A DNA stretch of 64,000 nt from Diospyros lotus (Eukaryota; Streptophyta; Magnoliopsida; Ericales; Ebenaceae), in assembly GCF_014633365.1 (NCBI RefSeq), contig NC_068351.1:19891366-19955365 (forward strand), read 5' to 3'. The position numbers and the translations under genes were made by a program. How positions within the stretch are numbered: position 1 is the first letter of the stretch; each line of letters begins with the position of its first letter. Below, piece by piece: positions 10,131-21,500 of this stretch. The notes beneath the pieces are model-generated. The model was not told the DNA's origin and searched no databases. It saw nothing but the letters and a program-made list of their open reading frames with translations.

Positions 10131-12855
10131 TGTGAGGATCTGATAATTTCCTCAATTATAAATACAATCAACTAATATCCCAAGTATATGGGCTGGGGTT
10201 CTACCCCAAAATAATACAACAGGGGAAGCCAAAATGAACATGGAACAATCACTCAGGGCTCAATCATACATGACAATATCACAACTAATCAAACCAGACG
10301 AACCACAATATCTGAGCCCCTGATCACATCTTGCACCTCATGGATCTTTTAGTCGGGATTACCTTGTACACACAGTTATCTACGAATGACACTCCAAACG
10401 GGCTAGCCAAAGCATCAGCTCCCACACTTGGAATGATGGTAAAAATAAGATGAGCCACAAGGCTTAGCAAGCATAACAAAAGAATATAGGTAAGACTGGA
10501 CATAAATCTCCCACACTGGAATACATCCCACTGAAAACAGGTAAGACAGACCAAAACTAGAAATAACTATACTCGACATAGCCTCATTAGACAAAGTTAA
10601 TCCAGAAATCAACCACAATCGAGTACACCTCGCAACATAACAATAACAATGCTGGAAATACATCCCTCACCCAGAATACACCTACACAAAGTGCAGTGTA
10701 ACATATGAACATGTCATGCCATACCGTGCAATAAAGAATCCAATGCTCAGCATAAATATAACAATGTACATAATAGTCCTTGGGGTTCACATAGGAAATG
10801 CACATCCTGGCACCCAAGTTCCGCCATACAAACCTGCCACAGCCATGAATTGGCTGGCATAAAGCTTATGAGCCTAAGGCTCCCATAACACGATCCACAT
10901 GAGCCCAAAGCTCCCAACACACACATATCGAAGTTCCCGAATCATAGCTATCTGGAACCCAGCTCACACTCATAGCTATCGAGGGTCAACTCCATACTAC
11001 GATCCACAATTACATACCAAAACAAATGGTAACCATGCAATGTAATAGATAATAAATGCAATGGCTCTTGCAGCATTAATGTGATGGCAAAGCCCCCATA
11101 AGCCAAGCATCAGGCCATGCTATACCCACATAGGAACCCATACAGGCAAAATGCTCTAAATGCACGTGCTCACCTATCGTACCAAAGTTGGCACTCAATA
11201 GGCCAACTGGGTTATGCCAATGTGCACACTTCCCCATACATACAAAACATGACCCCCAAAGAATGTAAGTCCAATCTCATACACTGTAATGTCATGCAAT
11301 ATGCCACATAATGGTAGAGCTTATCGACAATGACTAGGTACCGGTCAACAATCTGTGACTAGGGACAACCAGTCGACAGCCACCCTCGGCCAGAAGACAG
11401 ATTGCCCCAGTGTCACTAAATAGTCAACACGTTACCTCACCGACTGACAGCTCACGCAGTCTTTTATTACCGGTCACGCTCACATGAAACCACAACCACA
11501 TCACGATACTCACAACACCAATAGTGGGTGTTCCGCAATACCAGCTCGCCCGACCCATCTATGGTCTATCATAACAGTTGATAATCGACACCCACACATC
11601 CAGCCATCATCTGTCACGATTCAACGATCGATAGACAGTAGCTCTGTATCTCACACCCTACAACTCACACAAGCAAATCCCAAGACTCCCGGTTACAACA
11701 ACTTACCCCGGAGGGTACCCACAACCACAACTAACTCACTAAGAACCTAGCCTAAACTAGGTTTGACATCATTCCCAAGAAAATAGGGGCGATACAATAC
11801 CCCGTAAGCACTTATCAAATTAAACCTCGAAAGTCTCCTATTTAATTTAATTAAATTTAATTTATACAACAGATACCCACAACGCATGTAAATAATTTCT
11901 AAAACCAAATCATGCTAAGGAAGGAAATGGAATCCACAAATTGAAAGAGATTCACAAAGGGAGTAAAAAGCTTGCTTTTAATTAGCTGATTTCGGTGTTT
12001 ATACACTCATACACCGCCAAGCTAATACACGCTGTAAATTAACATATAATAACTTCCCAAAATTAATAAAAATGAACCTAAAATTAAATTCTAACTGTAA
12101 GAAATTATTAATGCATAGTTCTCTACTCACCTAATTAATTAAACCTCACTTAATCTTGAATTTTCCCAAATTTTTCCCACCTGGCGCGCATTCTTCTTCC
12201 CTTAAATTTGCTCACTAGAACTACTCAAATTGGAGCCCCAAAGATAGCCGAATTCGGCTTTAAGACAACAAAGAAATTGGCAGCTCAGCACGCGCCATGT
12301 GGTCACGACTGGCTGCCCACCGCCTTACCCCAAAATGACATCGTTTTGGGGTTAGGCTGCTGATTAAAATCAGCTTTTCTCCCCCAGCCCCCTCGACTTG
12401 AACCCGCAGCCGCACTTGCCTCCTTGCACCCGCGTGCCGCCCACGCCAGCTGCATCTTCAACACATATACTCACCCCATTAAATTTAAAATGAACCATGG
12501 CCACTTCCGCAAATCACATTTCAGCACCCACAATTCCCATTAATTACACCCACACCCGAACTTCCATTTCCATTTCCATTTCCACTTACACCCCAAATTT
12601 TCAAAAACCACCATAAACACCTTACTTAATAATAACACTTAAATCCCGAATTTTCCAACAATTACTTGCTCATCTCTCTAACACCAAAATAAATTAATAT
12701 ACCCTTTAACCCACAAATATTTGATAATCACCTTATACATAGTAATTAATAATTATCAACTATCCACTAAATTATTCAATTCCAATCAATCAAAAATCAC
12801 TTCGAAAGCCGAATTTAATAATTATTGACTACTCCCAAATTATCGGGATGTTGCA
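10131..12855 (-). mobile_element. Solo LTR inserted in the minisatellite (TSD AAAAG)
   Basis: On the minus strand it starts TGCAACATCCCGATAATTTG at 12855; the plus-strand edge at 10131 reads TGTGAGGATCTGATAATT. Length is 2725 bp, with TG...CA ends. AAAAG is at 10126-10130 and 12856-12860. It includes the GAGCCNNNNGGCTC motif (about 10452-10465) seen in the LTRs at 41582-44748 and 59190, so a related Ty3/gypsy group is likely. No internal coding region remains, which indicates LTR-LTR recombination. It shares its first ~1.1 kb with the inverted truncated copy at 5942. Confidence 0.85.
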
Positions 12856-12860
12856 AAAAG

Positions 12861-13385
12861 CACGGACATGTGAGAACGATTTGAAAATTGAAGCACGAGG
12901 GCTCGAGAACGGTTTAAAAAGTCAAACCGTGGATGTGTGAAAACGGATTGAAAACTAAAGCACATAGGTGCGAGAACAATTCAAAAAGCCAATGCACGGA
13001 CGTGTGAGAAAAATTTGAAAACCAAAGCACGAGGGCATGAGAATGATTCAAAAAGCTGAAACACGGATGTGTGAGAACGATTTGAAAACCAAAGCACGAG
13101 GGCACGAGAATGTGTGAGAACGGTTTGAAAATCAAAGCATAAGGGCTCTAGAACGGTTTAATAAGGTGAAGGGAAAACGTGTGAGAACGGTTTGAAAATC
13201 AAAGCACGAAGGTGCGAGAACGGTTCAAAAAGCTAGAACGTGTGAGAACCATTTGAAAATTAAAGCACGAAGGCATGAGAACGATTCAAAAGCACCAAAG
13301 CGCAAATGTGCGAGAATGGTTTAAAGATCAAAGCACGAGGGCGTGAGAACGATTCAGAAATCAAAAACTCAAAAAGTGTGAAAAT
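12861..13385. repeat. Minisatellite array 2, right part
   Basis: It continues the array broken by the solo LTR. Here the 67-bp unit is clearest: AAGCACGAGGGCATGAGAAT starts one half and AAACACGGATGTGTGAGAAC the other. It passes into unit X copy 2 at CAAAAAGTGTGAAAATAAT, the same junction as after array 1. Confidence 0.85.
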
Positions 13386-16300
13386 AATTTATCATTAGAA
13401 ATAAGGGTAAGCCATGACATAGTCTACTTTTCCATCCAAAAAAATCAAATGAAAAAGTTGTTGTATCATATTTTTTGGTATATGAGAAAATGTGTTTGAT
13501 GAAAAACCATATAAAAATCTCATATTTCGAAATAAGTTTTATCATATTTCGAAACATGCATGATTAGTGTTTTGGAGCTAAAGGTCAAATGTTTTAAAAA
13601 TCCAATTTTTTAACATATCATGTTTCGAAACTATGTTTCAATGTTTCGAAACATAGATCTGTAATGTTTCTATACATATTTGAAATGCTCTTTAATATGT
13701 TTTAATAAATTCAATTTTATGCATCATGTTTCAAAACAAAGTTTTCATGTTTCGAAACATCAGCCTGCCATGTTTCTAAACTTGTTTCGAGATGTATCTT
13801 GAAAAGGTTTCAAGTTTTGCTAAATCTATATGATGTATTTCGAAATCTATTTGAAATCTAAACTTATGTTTTGAAACCTATTTAGTATATTTCGAAACCT
13901 CTGTCAGTAGTGTATCCTTGTTCAACATGTTTTGAAACATGTTTCTGAAGTATGTTTCGAAACCTACTTTTCATATTTCGAAACATCTAACTCTGTCAAA
14001 AGAATTTCAAAAAAATCTATCATGCTTTTGCACTTTATTTCAAAAGCTATTTTAAAAGCCTATTTTTGAAATTATACCCATATCCTGATATTCAAAATTC
14101 AGATATGTTTTAAGTGGAGAATAAAACCAAATCATTTTGTTTGTAAAGAGATGTCTTCCACTCATTTTGTCTCTTAGTGCATATCCAGCTGTAAAGGCTA
14201 TATGTTTCGAAACATGTTATTTATGTTTCGAAACCTCTGTGTAAAAATGTGTTTTTCGAAACCTGATAAGTATATTTCGAAACATACTTTCTTATCTTGT
14301 CTCTAACGGTTATAATTAACCAAAAGTCTATCCTTTTGTTATATATATATATATATCAGCTCTTTGAAGACAAGAAAGCTTTCTCTCTAGCATATACAAT
14401 TTTACACATCTACAAGACATTTTTGCCACAAGCACAAGTGAACAAAGCTCTTCTAATGAACTCTCAAAGAAATTCCTTTCAATCATTCCTTGTTGGGTTG
14501 TAAAAGATAAGTGTTATTTATCTTATTGTAAGGTTTGAGTTGAGCCCGTAAAAACTCAGTGTGTAAGGTTTTAGGGTGAACCGTGGTAAAACCCTTGGTG
14601 TCATTGATCGCTAGTAAAAGTGATTGTGGTTTGCAAATCCTTCAAGTGGGTAAGCTTAAAGGTAGTGGAGTAGGCAAATGTCGAACTACTATAAATCTTG
14701 TGTGTACTTGATTTCTCATTCCTACTTGTTGTTATCCTTGTTTATGTTTTTAAAAAGAATCATTTTTGAAAATCTAAAGGAGTTTCATTATTTGCAAATT
14801 AGTGAATAATATTTCGAAACATACCTGCTAGTAAGTTTGATTTCGAAACATATTCATCTATATTTCAAAACATACTTAACAGGAAGGCTAGTTTCGAAAC
14901 ATACTTCCTCAAGTTTTGAAACATAATATCCTGCAAGCCAAATTTTTTTTAAGTTATCGAAAAATTTACCCAAATCCCAATTCACCCCCCTCTTGGTATA
15001 TACTTGCCAGTATATAAAACTAACAAAAGTGTGGAGCAATTGTTGTGTTATAAGAAAAGGCTCATTAAAAGCCCAAGGGCCCAAAATATCTTTTTGGGCT
15101 AAAAGGCATAAATTTCCCATATGCAGGGCGGGGGGTCCCACACAAACGCACAAACTAGATAATGCTGACATCCAAATTTTTTTTTGAGAAGATAAACAAT
15201 TATCCATTAAGAATTCTAATTCTAAAAGGATTTTGAAATATTGAGATAAACAATCATCCATAAGAAATTTCATCCCAAAAAGGGTAAGATAAATATCATC
15301 TATAAAAAATAGATGTCATCTATAACAATCCTGATTTCAATCAGACTAGAATTAATCATGATAAACGTTATTTGTAATAATTTTAATCTCGAATTAATTA
15401 AGATTACTCCATATTCCTCTATAAATAAGTACTCACTTACTTCTAAAACGGTACGTCTCTAATACTGGTTTTAATACAATTATCATGATTTTCAATGTCT
15501 GAGTTAAGTATCAGAGTGTTTGCGCAAAAACCTCCTCACGTCCTCTGACTATTTCTTTTTTAGAGGCTCATGTGATTTAATGACAACATTTTTAATCAAA
15601 TAAATTCATTGTTGTATCCATTCAACAACACTAACCAAAATTTTATTACAAATATCACACACACACAGATATATATATATATATATATGGGAATATGTAC
15701 ATGTATTTCTATAGAATCTTCAAAATGTTAACCAAGACAATTAACATTGACAATTGAAATCTCTAGATCATGGTAAATTCGTCAAACTCAAGTAAACAAT
15801 AAAAAAAATATGAAGTTTTTAGCTTTATCTCAATTTTATGCTTAACTTTCTATTTTCTTAATAGTGTACTCAATTTTATGTTTAATTTTGATTTTATAAT
15901 GAATAAAATGGATTTGAATGTGAGTACAAATGAAATATGGATTTATACTTAGTGTTGCCAAACAGGACGAGTGACTTGTGAGCTCACTTGGGTTATCTTG
16001 TGATGAGCCGAGCTAAGTTCAATTGGTTAGGTAGATAAGATCAATCTGAGTTTACTAGCCTGCTAGCTCAGCCTTTTAGGCCTAACCTAAATGTATTTTT
16101 TAAATAGAATGTTAAAATTTTAATTGCAACTTTGATTTTAAATATTTTATATATAATTTAATAAGTCTATCATTTGAAAAATTATAAATTATAAAAAAAA
16201 AATCACAACATAAACAATGACAATAAGTAAAAAGTACATAAATATTATTTATATGATCATTTTTTAAGAATTAATTAAGAAGTGGAAGCTCAAAAATTAT

Positions 16301-16745
16301 ATTCCATAATCAATAACCTAAAAGAATTTTGTATCTCATACACAATTATATATAGTTATGTACAAAAAACTATATTCATATTAAAAAAATGTAAAGTATA
16401 TATTTGTTGAATGAGAAACTTTTTATAATTTTTTAATATTTATAAAATTTAAAATAACTTTTTATGTGTAATGGGTTGGGGCCATGATTGAATCAATGCT
16501 CATTTCTAAAAAGAGTCCCAAAGACCATAGATAAAATAAAGTGAGAAAGTCACAAAGGACTTGGGAGACATAAGAGATAAATGTCTATGGAGACCTTCAT
16601 GGTGGAAACTTAGAAGTCAAAGTCTCTTGGGAAGACCCATTCCATTGGAACTCAAAAATTCTTTCCCCACAGAACAACTCTCTCATGATGTATTTAAATG
16701 TGTAAATCGTTATCGTCACAATTTTCTCCTTGAAAGTCAGAATAA
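13386..16745. repeat. Unit X, copy 2, split by a solo LTR
   Basis: Second copy of the 7436-9180 segment, interrupted at 13459-15025. The same TATA-like and GTCTGAGTTAAGTATCAGAG motifs are near 15420 and 15498. Similarity to copy 1 ends near 16745. Array plus X therefore occur twice in the same order, as a large diverged tandem duplication or as two elements of one family. Confidence 0.6.
13459..15025 (+). mobile_element. Solo LTR, probably Ty1/copia, rich in TTTCGAAAC (TSD AAAGT)
   Basis: It begins TGTTGTATCATATTTTTTGG and ends AAAACTAACA, 1567 bp. AAAGT flanks it at 13454-13458 and 15026-15030. Unit X copy 1 gives the uninterrupted site. The stretch CCCAATTCACCCCCCTCTTG near the end is typical of plant copia LTRs. 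At least fifteen TTTCGAAA cores are spread through it. The short reading frames at 14297-14503 and 14854-15273 have no recognisable domain. Confidence 0.85.
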
Positions 16746-17427
16746 CTAATATTGAGATGGTTAGATAATTTAAATCTGTCACCCATCATTTTTTTTAAAT
16801 GAGAGATGATTATTCCTCTTCAAATATACAAAAAATGCTACACAAAACTTTCTTCAATTTTTTTTTAAAAATTTTGGCAAGTGTAACTTAAACATTGAAA
16901 GTTTTATTCAGGGAATGCTTTACACCCTTTGCCTAGCTTCTTTTAATTTTTAAACTTTGAAATTTTAATTTCTAAGTAAAATATATATATTTTTTAAAAA
17001 AACTATATCATAGTCATTCAATAAATGAATATAATTTTTAAAACTATTTTAAATCGGGTCTCAACAAATTTTTGTTAGGCTCAGCTTATTTAAGTTCACG
17101 AGCCCAACCTTGAGCCCAACCAAACCCTTGAGCCTTGAAGGCTAGCCCCTGATTGGGCTTTTGGGCTAGTAGGGGTTTGCTTCTTTTTTAGATGAGCCGA
17201 GCCTAACCCATCTGACTACACTAATTTGGACCCCAAAAGAATGGAATTTCAAATGAGTCATTTGGACTAAAATTTTTATTATATATTAATTCTAAAATAT
17301 TTTATTCTCATTAATTAATAAAAAATTCATATATGAATGTATATTTGTTAAAATATTTACATATACATAAACATGGTTTACATATACATGCATGTATGTA
17401 TATATAATCATATATACATATAATATA
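16746..17427. other. AT-rich non-coding stretch
   Basis: No gene seen. Near 17090-17230 there are runs of GAGCCCAACC / GGGCTAG typical of decayed plant repeats, ending GACTACACTA. That end resembles, in inverted form, the TAGTGTTGCC start at 8369 and 15951, so it may be the far end of an hAT-like insertion; no matching 8-bp duplication was found. Confidence 0.35.
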
Positions 17428-18070
17428 GGCTAAAGGCATATGTAACCCCTCCACCTTTCCCATTTAATCAATTTGTCCCCCTAATTTGAGGGAAACTAAT
17501 TAACCCCCTCAACTTGTAATTTAAGATTTATTAGACATCTCAAAATTTAAAATTATTATGTTCTGTATGCCCTTTAATTTAATATTAATATAATATATAT
17601 TTATAAATTATAAATAATTATTATATTATTATATATTGATATAATATATTTATATTGATGTTCAACTAATAAATTTTTATCATTAAATGTTGATAAATTC
17701 TATAATTTTATAGTGTATTAATATAAAATTTTAATAAATAATTATACATAATTTATCAATATTAATAATAAAATAATTATGTATAATTTATTAATATCTA
17801 ATGATAAAATTTTATTAGTTGAATATCAATATATATATATATTGTATCAACATGTAATGATAAAAATTTATTAGTTGGACATCAATATAAATATATTATA
17901 TTAATATATAATAATAATGTAATTATTTATAATTTATAAATATATATTATATTAATATAAAATTAATATTAAATAAAAAACGTGGTAATTTTAAATTTTA
18001 AAAATCTAATAAACCTTAAACGGATAAAGGTTGAGACGCTAAGGTGCAAAGGCTGCATATGCCTTTAGCC
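17428..18070. mobile_element. Fold-back MITE upstream of the receptor kinase gene
   Basis: Terminal inverted repeats start GGCTAAAGGCATATG at 17428 and, on the other strand, at 18070. TATA precedes and follows the element. Much of the interior is also self-complementary: the arms near 17578-17682 pair with about 17860-17965 (TTCAACTAATAAATTTTTAT and its complement), so it could fold into a long hairpin. No coding capacity; superfamily not assigned. Confidence 0.7.
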
Positions 18071-18077
18071 TATAAGT

Positions 18078-18112
<35 letters not shown>
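18078..18112. repeat. (TA)n microsatellite
   Basis: Pure TA run directly beside the MITE, about 450 bp before the favoured start codon of the kinase gene. Confidence 0.95.
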
Positions 18113-18113
<1 letters not shown>

Positions 18114-18201
18114 ACCATGTGCATGCGTTTTTACATACACATATGTATGTAAAAATGTATATATGTATGCTTATATATACAATCCAAATGTCTCTGTCTC
18201 C

Positions 18202-18202
<1 letters not shown>

Positions 18203-18234
<32 letters not shown>
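18203..18234. repeat. (CT)n microsatellite in the kinase promoter
   Basis: Near-pure CT run. Such CT stretches are common close to plant transcription starts. Confidence 0.95.
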
Positions 18235-18241
<7 letters not shown>

Positions 18242-18269
18242 TACATGCAAGTAAAAGTACCAATTTTTA

Positions 18270-18528
18270 GGATTCTCACGGTTTATAAAATATGAGCCAA
18301 AGTCAAGCAACCAAACATTTTCAACCAGAGGCATCTCCCTGGAAACTTCCCAGGAAGAACTGATCCATTTCTTCTTGGTCAAAAACCAGCTGGACTGGTC
18401 TGCTTGTTTACATTAATGATCTGTTCATGTACAACCCTTTTAATTTCCCATCTCTTTTTCTCAGGAAATCATTCCCGTCAGTTCATCCTAATTCCCAAGC
18501 GAACCAATTTCAAGGGCTTCTCCAGATC
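18270..18528 (+). promoter_or_regulatory. Probable core promoter and leader of the LRK10L-type gene
   Basis: TTTATAAAATA at about 18283 is a plausible TATA box, giving transcription from about 18315. The CT run lies upstream. An in-frame upstream ATG at 18427 could add 34 residues, but the ATG at 18529 has A at -3 and is followed directly by a good signal peptide, so I favour the latter. Inferred from sequence only. Confidence 0.4.
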
Positions 18529-21500
18529 ATGAGCACCCAACCCTTCAATTCACCCAGATTCGACTTCATCCACCTCGTCATTGTCCTCGCAATCTCAACC
18601 TTCTGTTATGGCCATGAAAATCAACAGTACAGCAGTTGCAGACAAGCCTATAGCTGCGGCACACGCACTTTAGATCTGAAATACCCTTTCTGGGGCGGCG
18701 ACCGGCCGGAATTCTGTGGCCGGCGAGGCTTCGAACTCAAGTGCCAACAGAATCAAAACTCAATTATAGAGATAAACAACACCCAGTTTCTTGTTCTCGG
18801 AATCAACGCAGAAGACCACTTGATGAACGTAACTAGCCTGGAAATGTTATTGAATGGTTATTGCGGTAATGATCGAAAGCGTCTTAGCAATATCACTTTT
18901 AGTGGCAGTGAGTTTTTGAGGTTCAGCCGGGCCATGACAAAGCTGAGCATCTTCTATGGCTGCACCGGTGCTACTACAAGGGCGTTTCCGAATAATTTCA
19001 CCTGCGATTACAAGGGTAGCCAAGAGAATGGCTTTTACGTCGATGAATCTTTCTTGTGGAATCGGCTTCAGAATATCACAAACCTAACCACTATATCGTG
19101 CAAAACAAGTGTTGATGTCCCGGTTCTTCGATCGTCTCTAGAGAATCTTTCGGGGCTGCAGGAAGTTCTGAACGCAGGGTTTGAGCTTGCTTATCATGGC
19201 ATGGCGAATTGCTCCATATGTGAGGAGTCGGGTGGGCTTTGTGGATCTGATCCCACTACTCGTAACTTTGTATGCCATTGCCAAGACCGTACTTATCTCC
19301 GAACCTGCCAAGTTCACGGTACACAAGCACAAACCCTTCTATGAGTTGAGTTTCATGATCATGCTTAGTTGAACATATCGTCTTTATCATCAATTGCACT
19401 TTATCTTAATCAAGTTAGGATGGATTACATTGACTGTACATGCTTAGTTGAACAAATAGTGAGCCACAATTAATCAACTGATCCACAGCATTTCTGTTGA
19501 GAAAAATCTTTCCTTGCCTATAGAATAATATGTGACAAAATTTTGAAAATTTGAAAACGTAAACGAGTATTTCGATCCGAAATGAAAGGAAAACATAAAT
19601 TTTATGTGACAATTATGTAATTCTTCATATATAATTGATGACAAACTTCTTAAGTAAAATATAATTTTACAGCTGAGCTTTCCAATGAATGTGCATAATT
19701 GGAGAGGCAACTCAGCAATTTAGAACATGTGGGTGATTTTATAATTAAGGTGGATGCTTGCTAAAATGTCCAAGTGTGACAAAAGAGCTTGAATATATTT
19801 CTGTTCAATTTGGAGTTCAAACTGAGCCCAAATTGTTGCTAAAAAGAACCCCAAAAGAGAAAAGGAGTGCATACCCGACTTGATACTAATTTTGGCTCCT
19901 GTTTTTCTCTTTCTAATACGATAAAGGGTGATTAAAGGATTCAACGTAAGCCAATAGATGGCCATCATGATGAATTATCAAAAAATTTCAGCAAGTTTAG
20001 GTTCGACTTTCTCTCTTTGACAGTGCATTGACAAAGTCAAAATTGATGAATAGTCAAAACTTCAACTTATCATCAACTATTTCGAACGACCAGTCAATAT
20101 ATGTGTGCAATGCCAACCTGCATGCTGTCATCTTTGGTCAAATTTCTTTTTAGTATTGCCTGGCCGGGTGTTTCCCTTCTTTTTTTTCTTCTTCATGAAA
20201 AAGAGAGGTGGAGTGACCAGTGTAGTCCTCTCTCTTTAAAGAATATTTAGTCTCGCCCATAACTATTATCAAAAAATAAATATGTCACTATGACCCCACC
20301 ATAGTGCACAATGTCAAGATCCACGCCTGCCCACGATTAGATCTACCATCGCAAGTGGGTTCGATATTAAGTTTCAAACTTCATCCAAACTAACTAAACT
20401 ACCATTGTAGTCAAAGTGAAGCTAAAGTTGAGCAGAATAACGTGACAAAAACGGATTTAATCCTTTCACAATTTGGTAGACTAATTCTGATGCATAAAGA
20501 ACATTGTTTGCTAGTTAATTAGAACACTCAATATGTAAGCGCGAAAAGGAGCTGGCTTTACACCTCAAAAGATCCATGTAAGTTAATGTGCTTGTGGGGT
20601 GGGTGGGGGGTTTGTTTAGTGGTCTTGGTTTATGTTTGTTGGGTCTTTTCTTTTTTTTTTTGGATTATACCCCATTATTGGCGTCCTCAGCCACCCTACC
20701 CCTAGAGCTATACTGAGGAGGTAAATTGAGGGATGTTCACATTGTTGGGTCTTTTCTTGTTCCATGGGTAGTCCTTATTGGGTCTGTGTTCACATTGTCT
20801 CTATTAGATAGGTTTGTGCATATTGATTTGGTGTATTGATTTTCCATAACGGTTGTATTAACATAATGTTTCATGACTAACATTGCAGGCAACGGAATAA
20901 ATGTGCCCCTAAAACTTATTATAGGTAATTTCTCATCTCTCTTAAACTCAAGAGTTCAATTTTGATGCACATTGCTTGTATTTTAACATACAAACAAGGG
21001 TTATTGACCTTATTAAAGACATTGAGAGTTGATTGTTCGAATTAAGAAAGATCTTTCTGGAACCTGATCAAGGCATAATCAATTAATCTTTGATCTTTAT
21101 GAATTAAATTTAAGGTATCATTATATATACCACTCACCTGTTGTGTGATGTTGATATCTTGGTTTTGGCATGCATATGTATAAATGCAGGGTTTGGCACA
21201 GCGGGATTTACTCTTCTCGTGGCGGGGATTGCCTTCTTTTTCTATCGTCGCAGGATTAGACATTACCGTTATGGTGCCACCTGGTCTTGGCCTTCTTCTT
21301 CATCAATGGCGGATCTTGAAAAGGCTGGAAACTATAATGGAGTCCAAATCTTCAGCTATTCTCAGCTGTTGGAGGCCACCGACCACTTTGATTCCAATAA
21401 AGAGCTTGGAGATGGCGGATTTGGCGTAGTGTACCAAGGTAAGGTAATTAATTAAACACTCAAACAAATTCACCATATATGAGAAAAATAATATTAGTTG

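Noticed and set aside
9699..10171. Several minus-strand frames with FEPFSH repeats
   Set aside because: Produced by the minisatellite; the repeat unit length near a multiple of three keeps stops out by chance.
13459..15025. TTTCGAAA motifs as heat-shock elements
   Set aside because: Heat-shock elements need two bases between TTC and GAA; here they adjoin.
15951..17222. hAT element bounded by TAGTGT ends
   Set aside because: Ends look alike but no 8-bp duplication could be found, and copy 1 is truncated.
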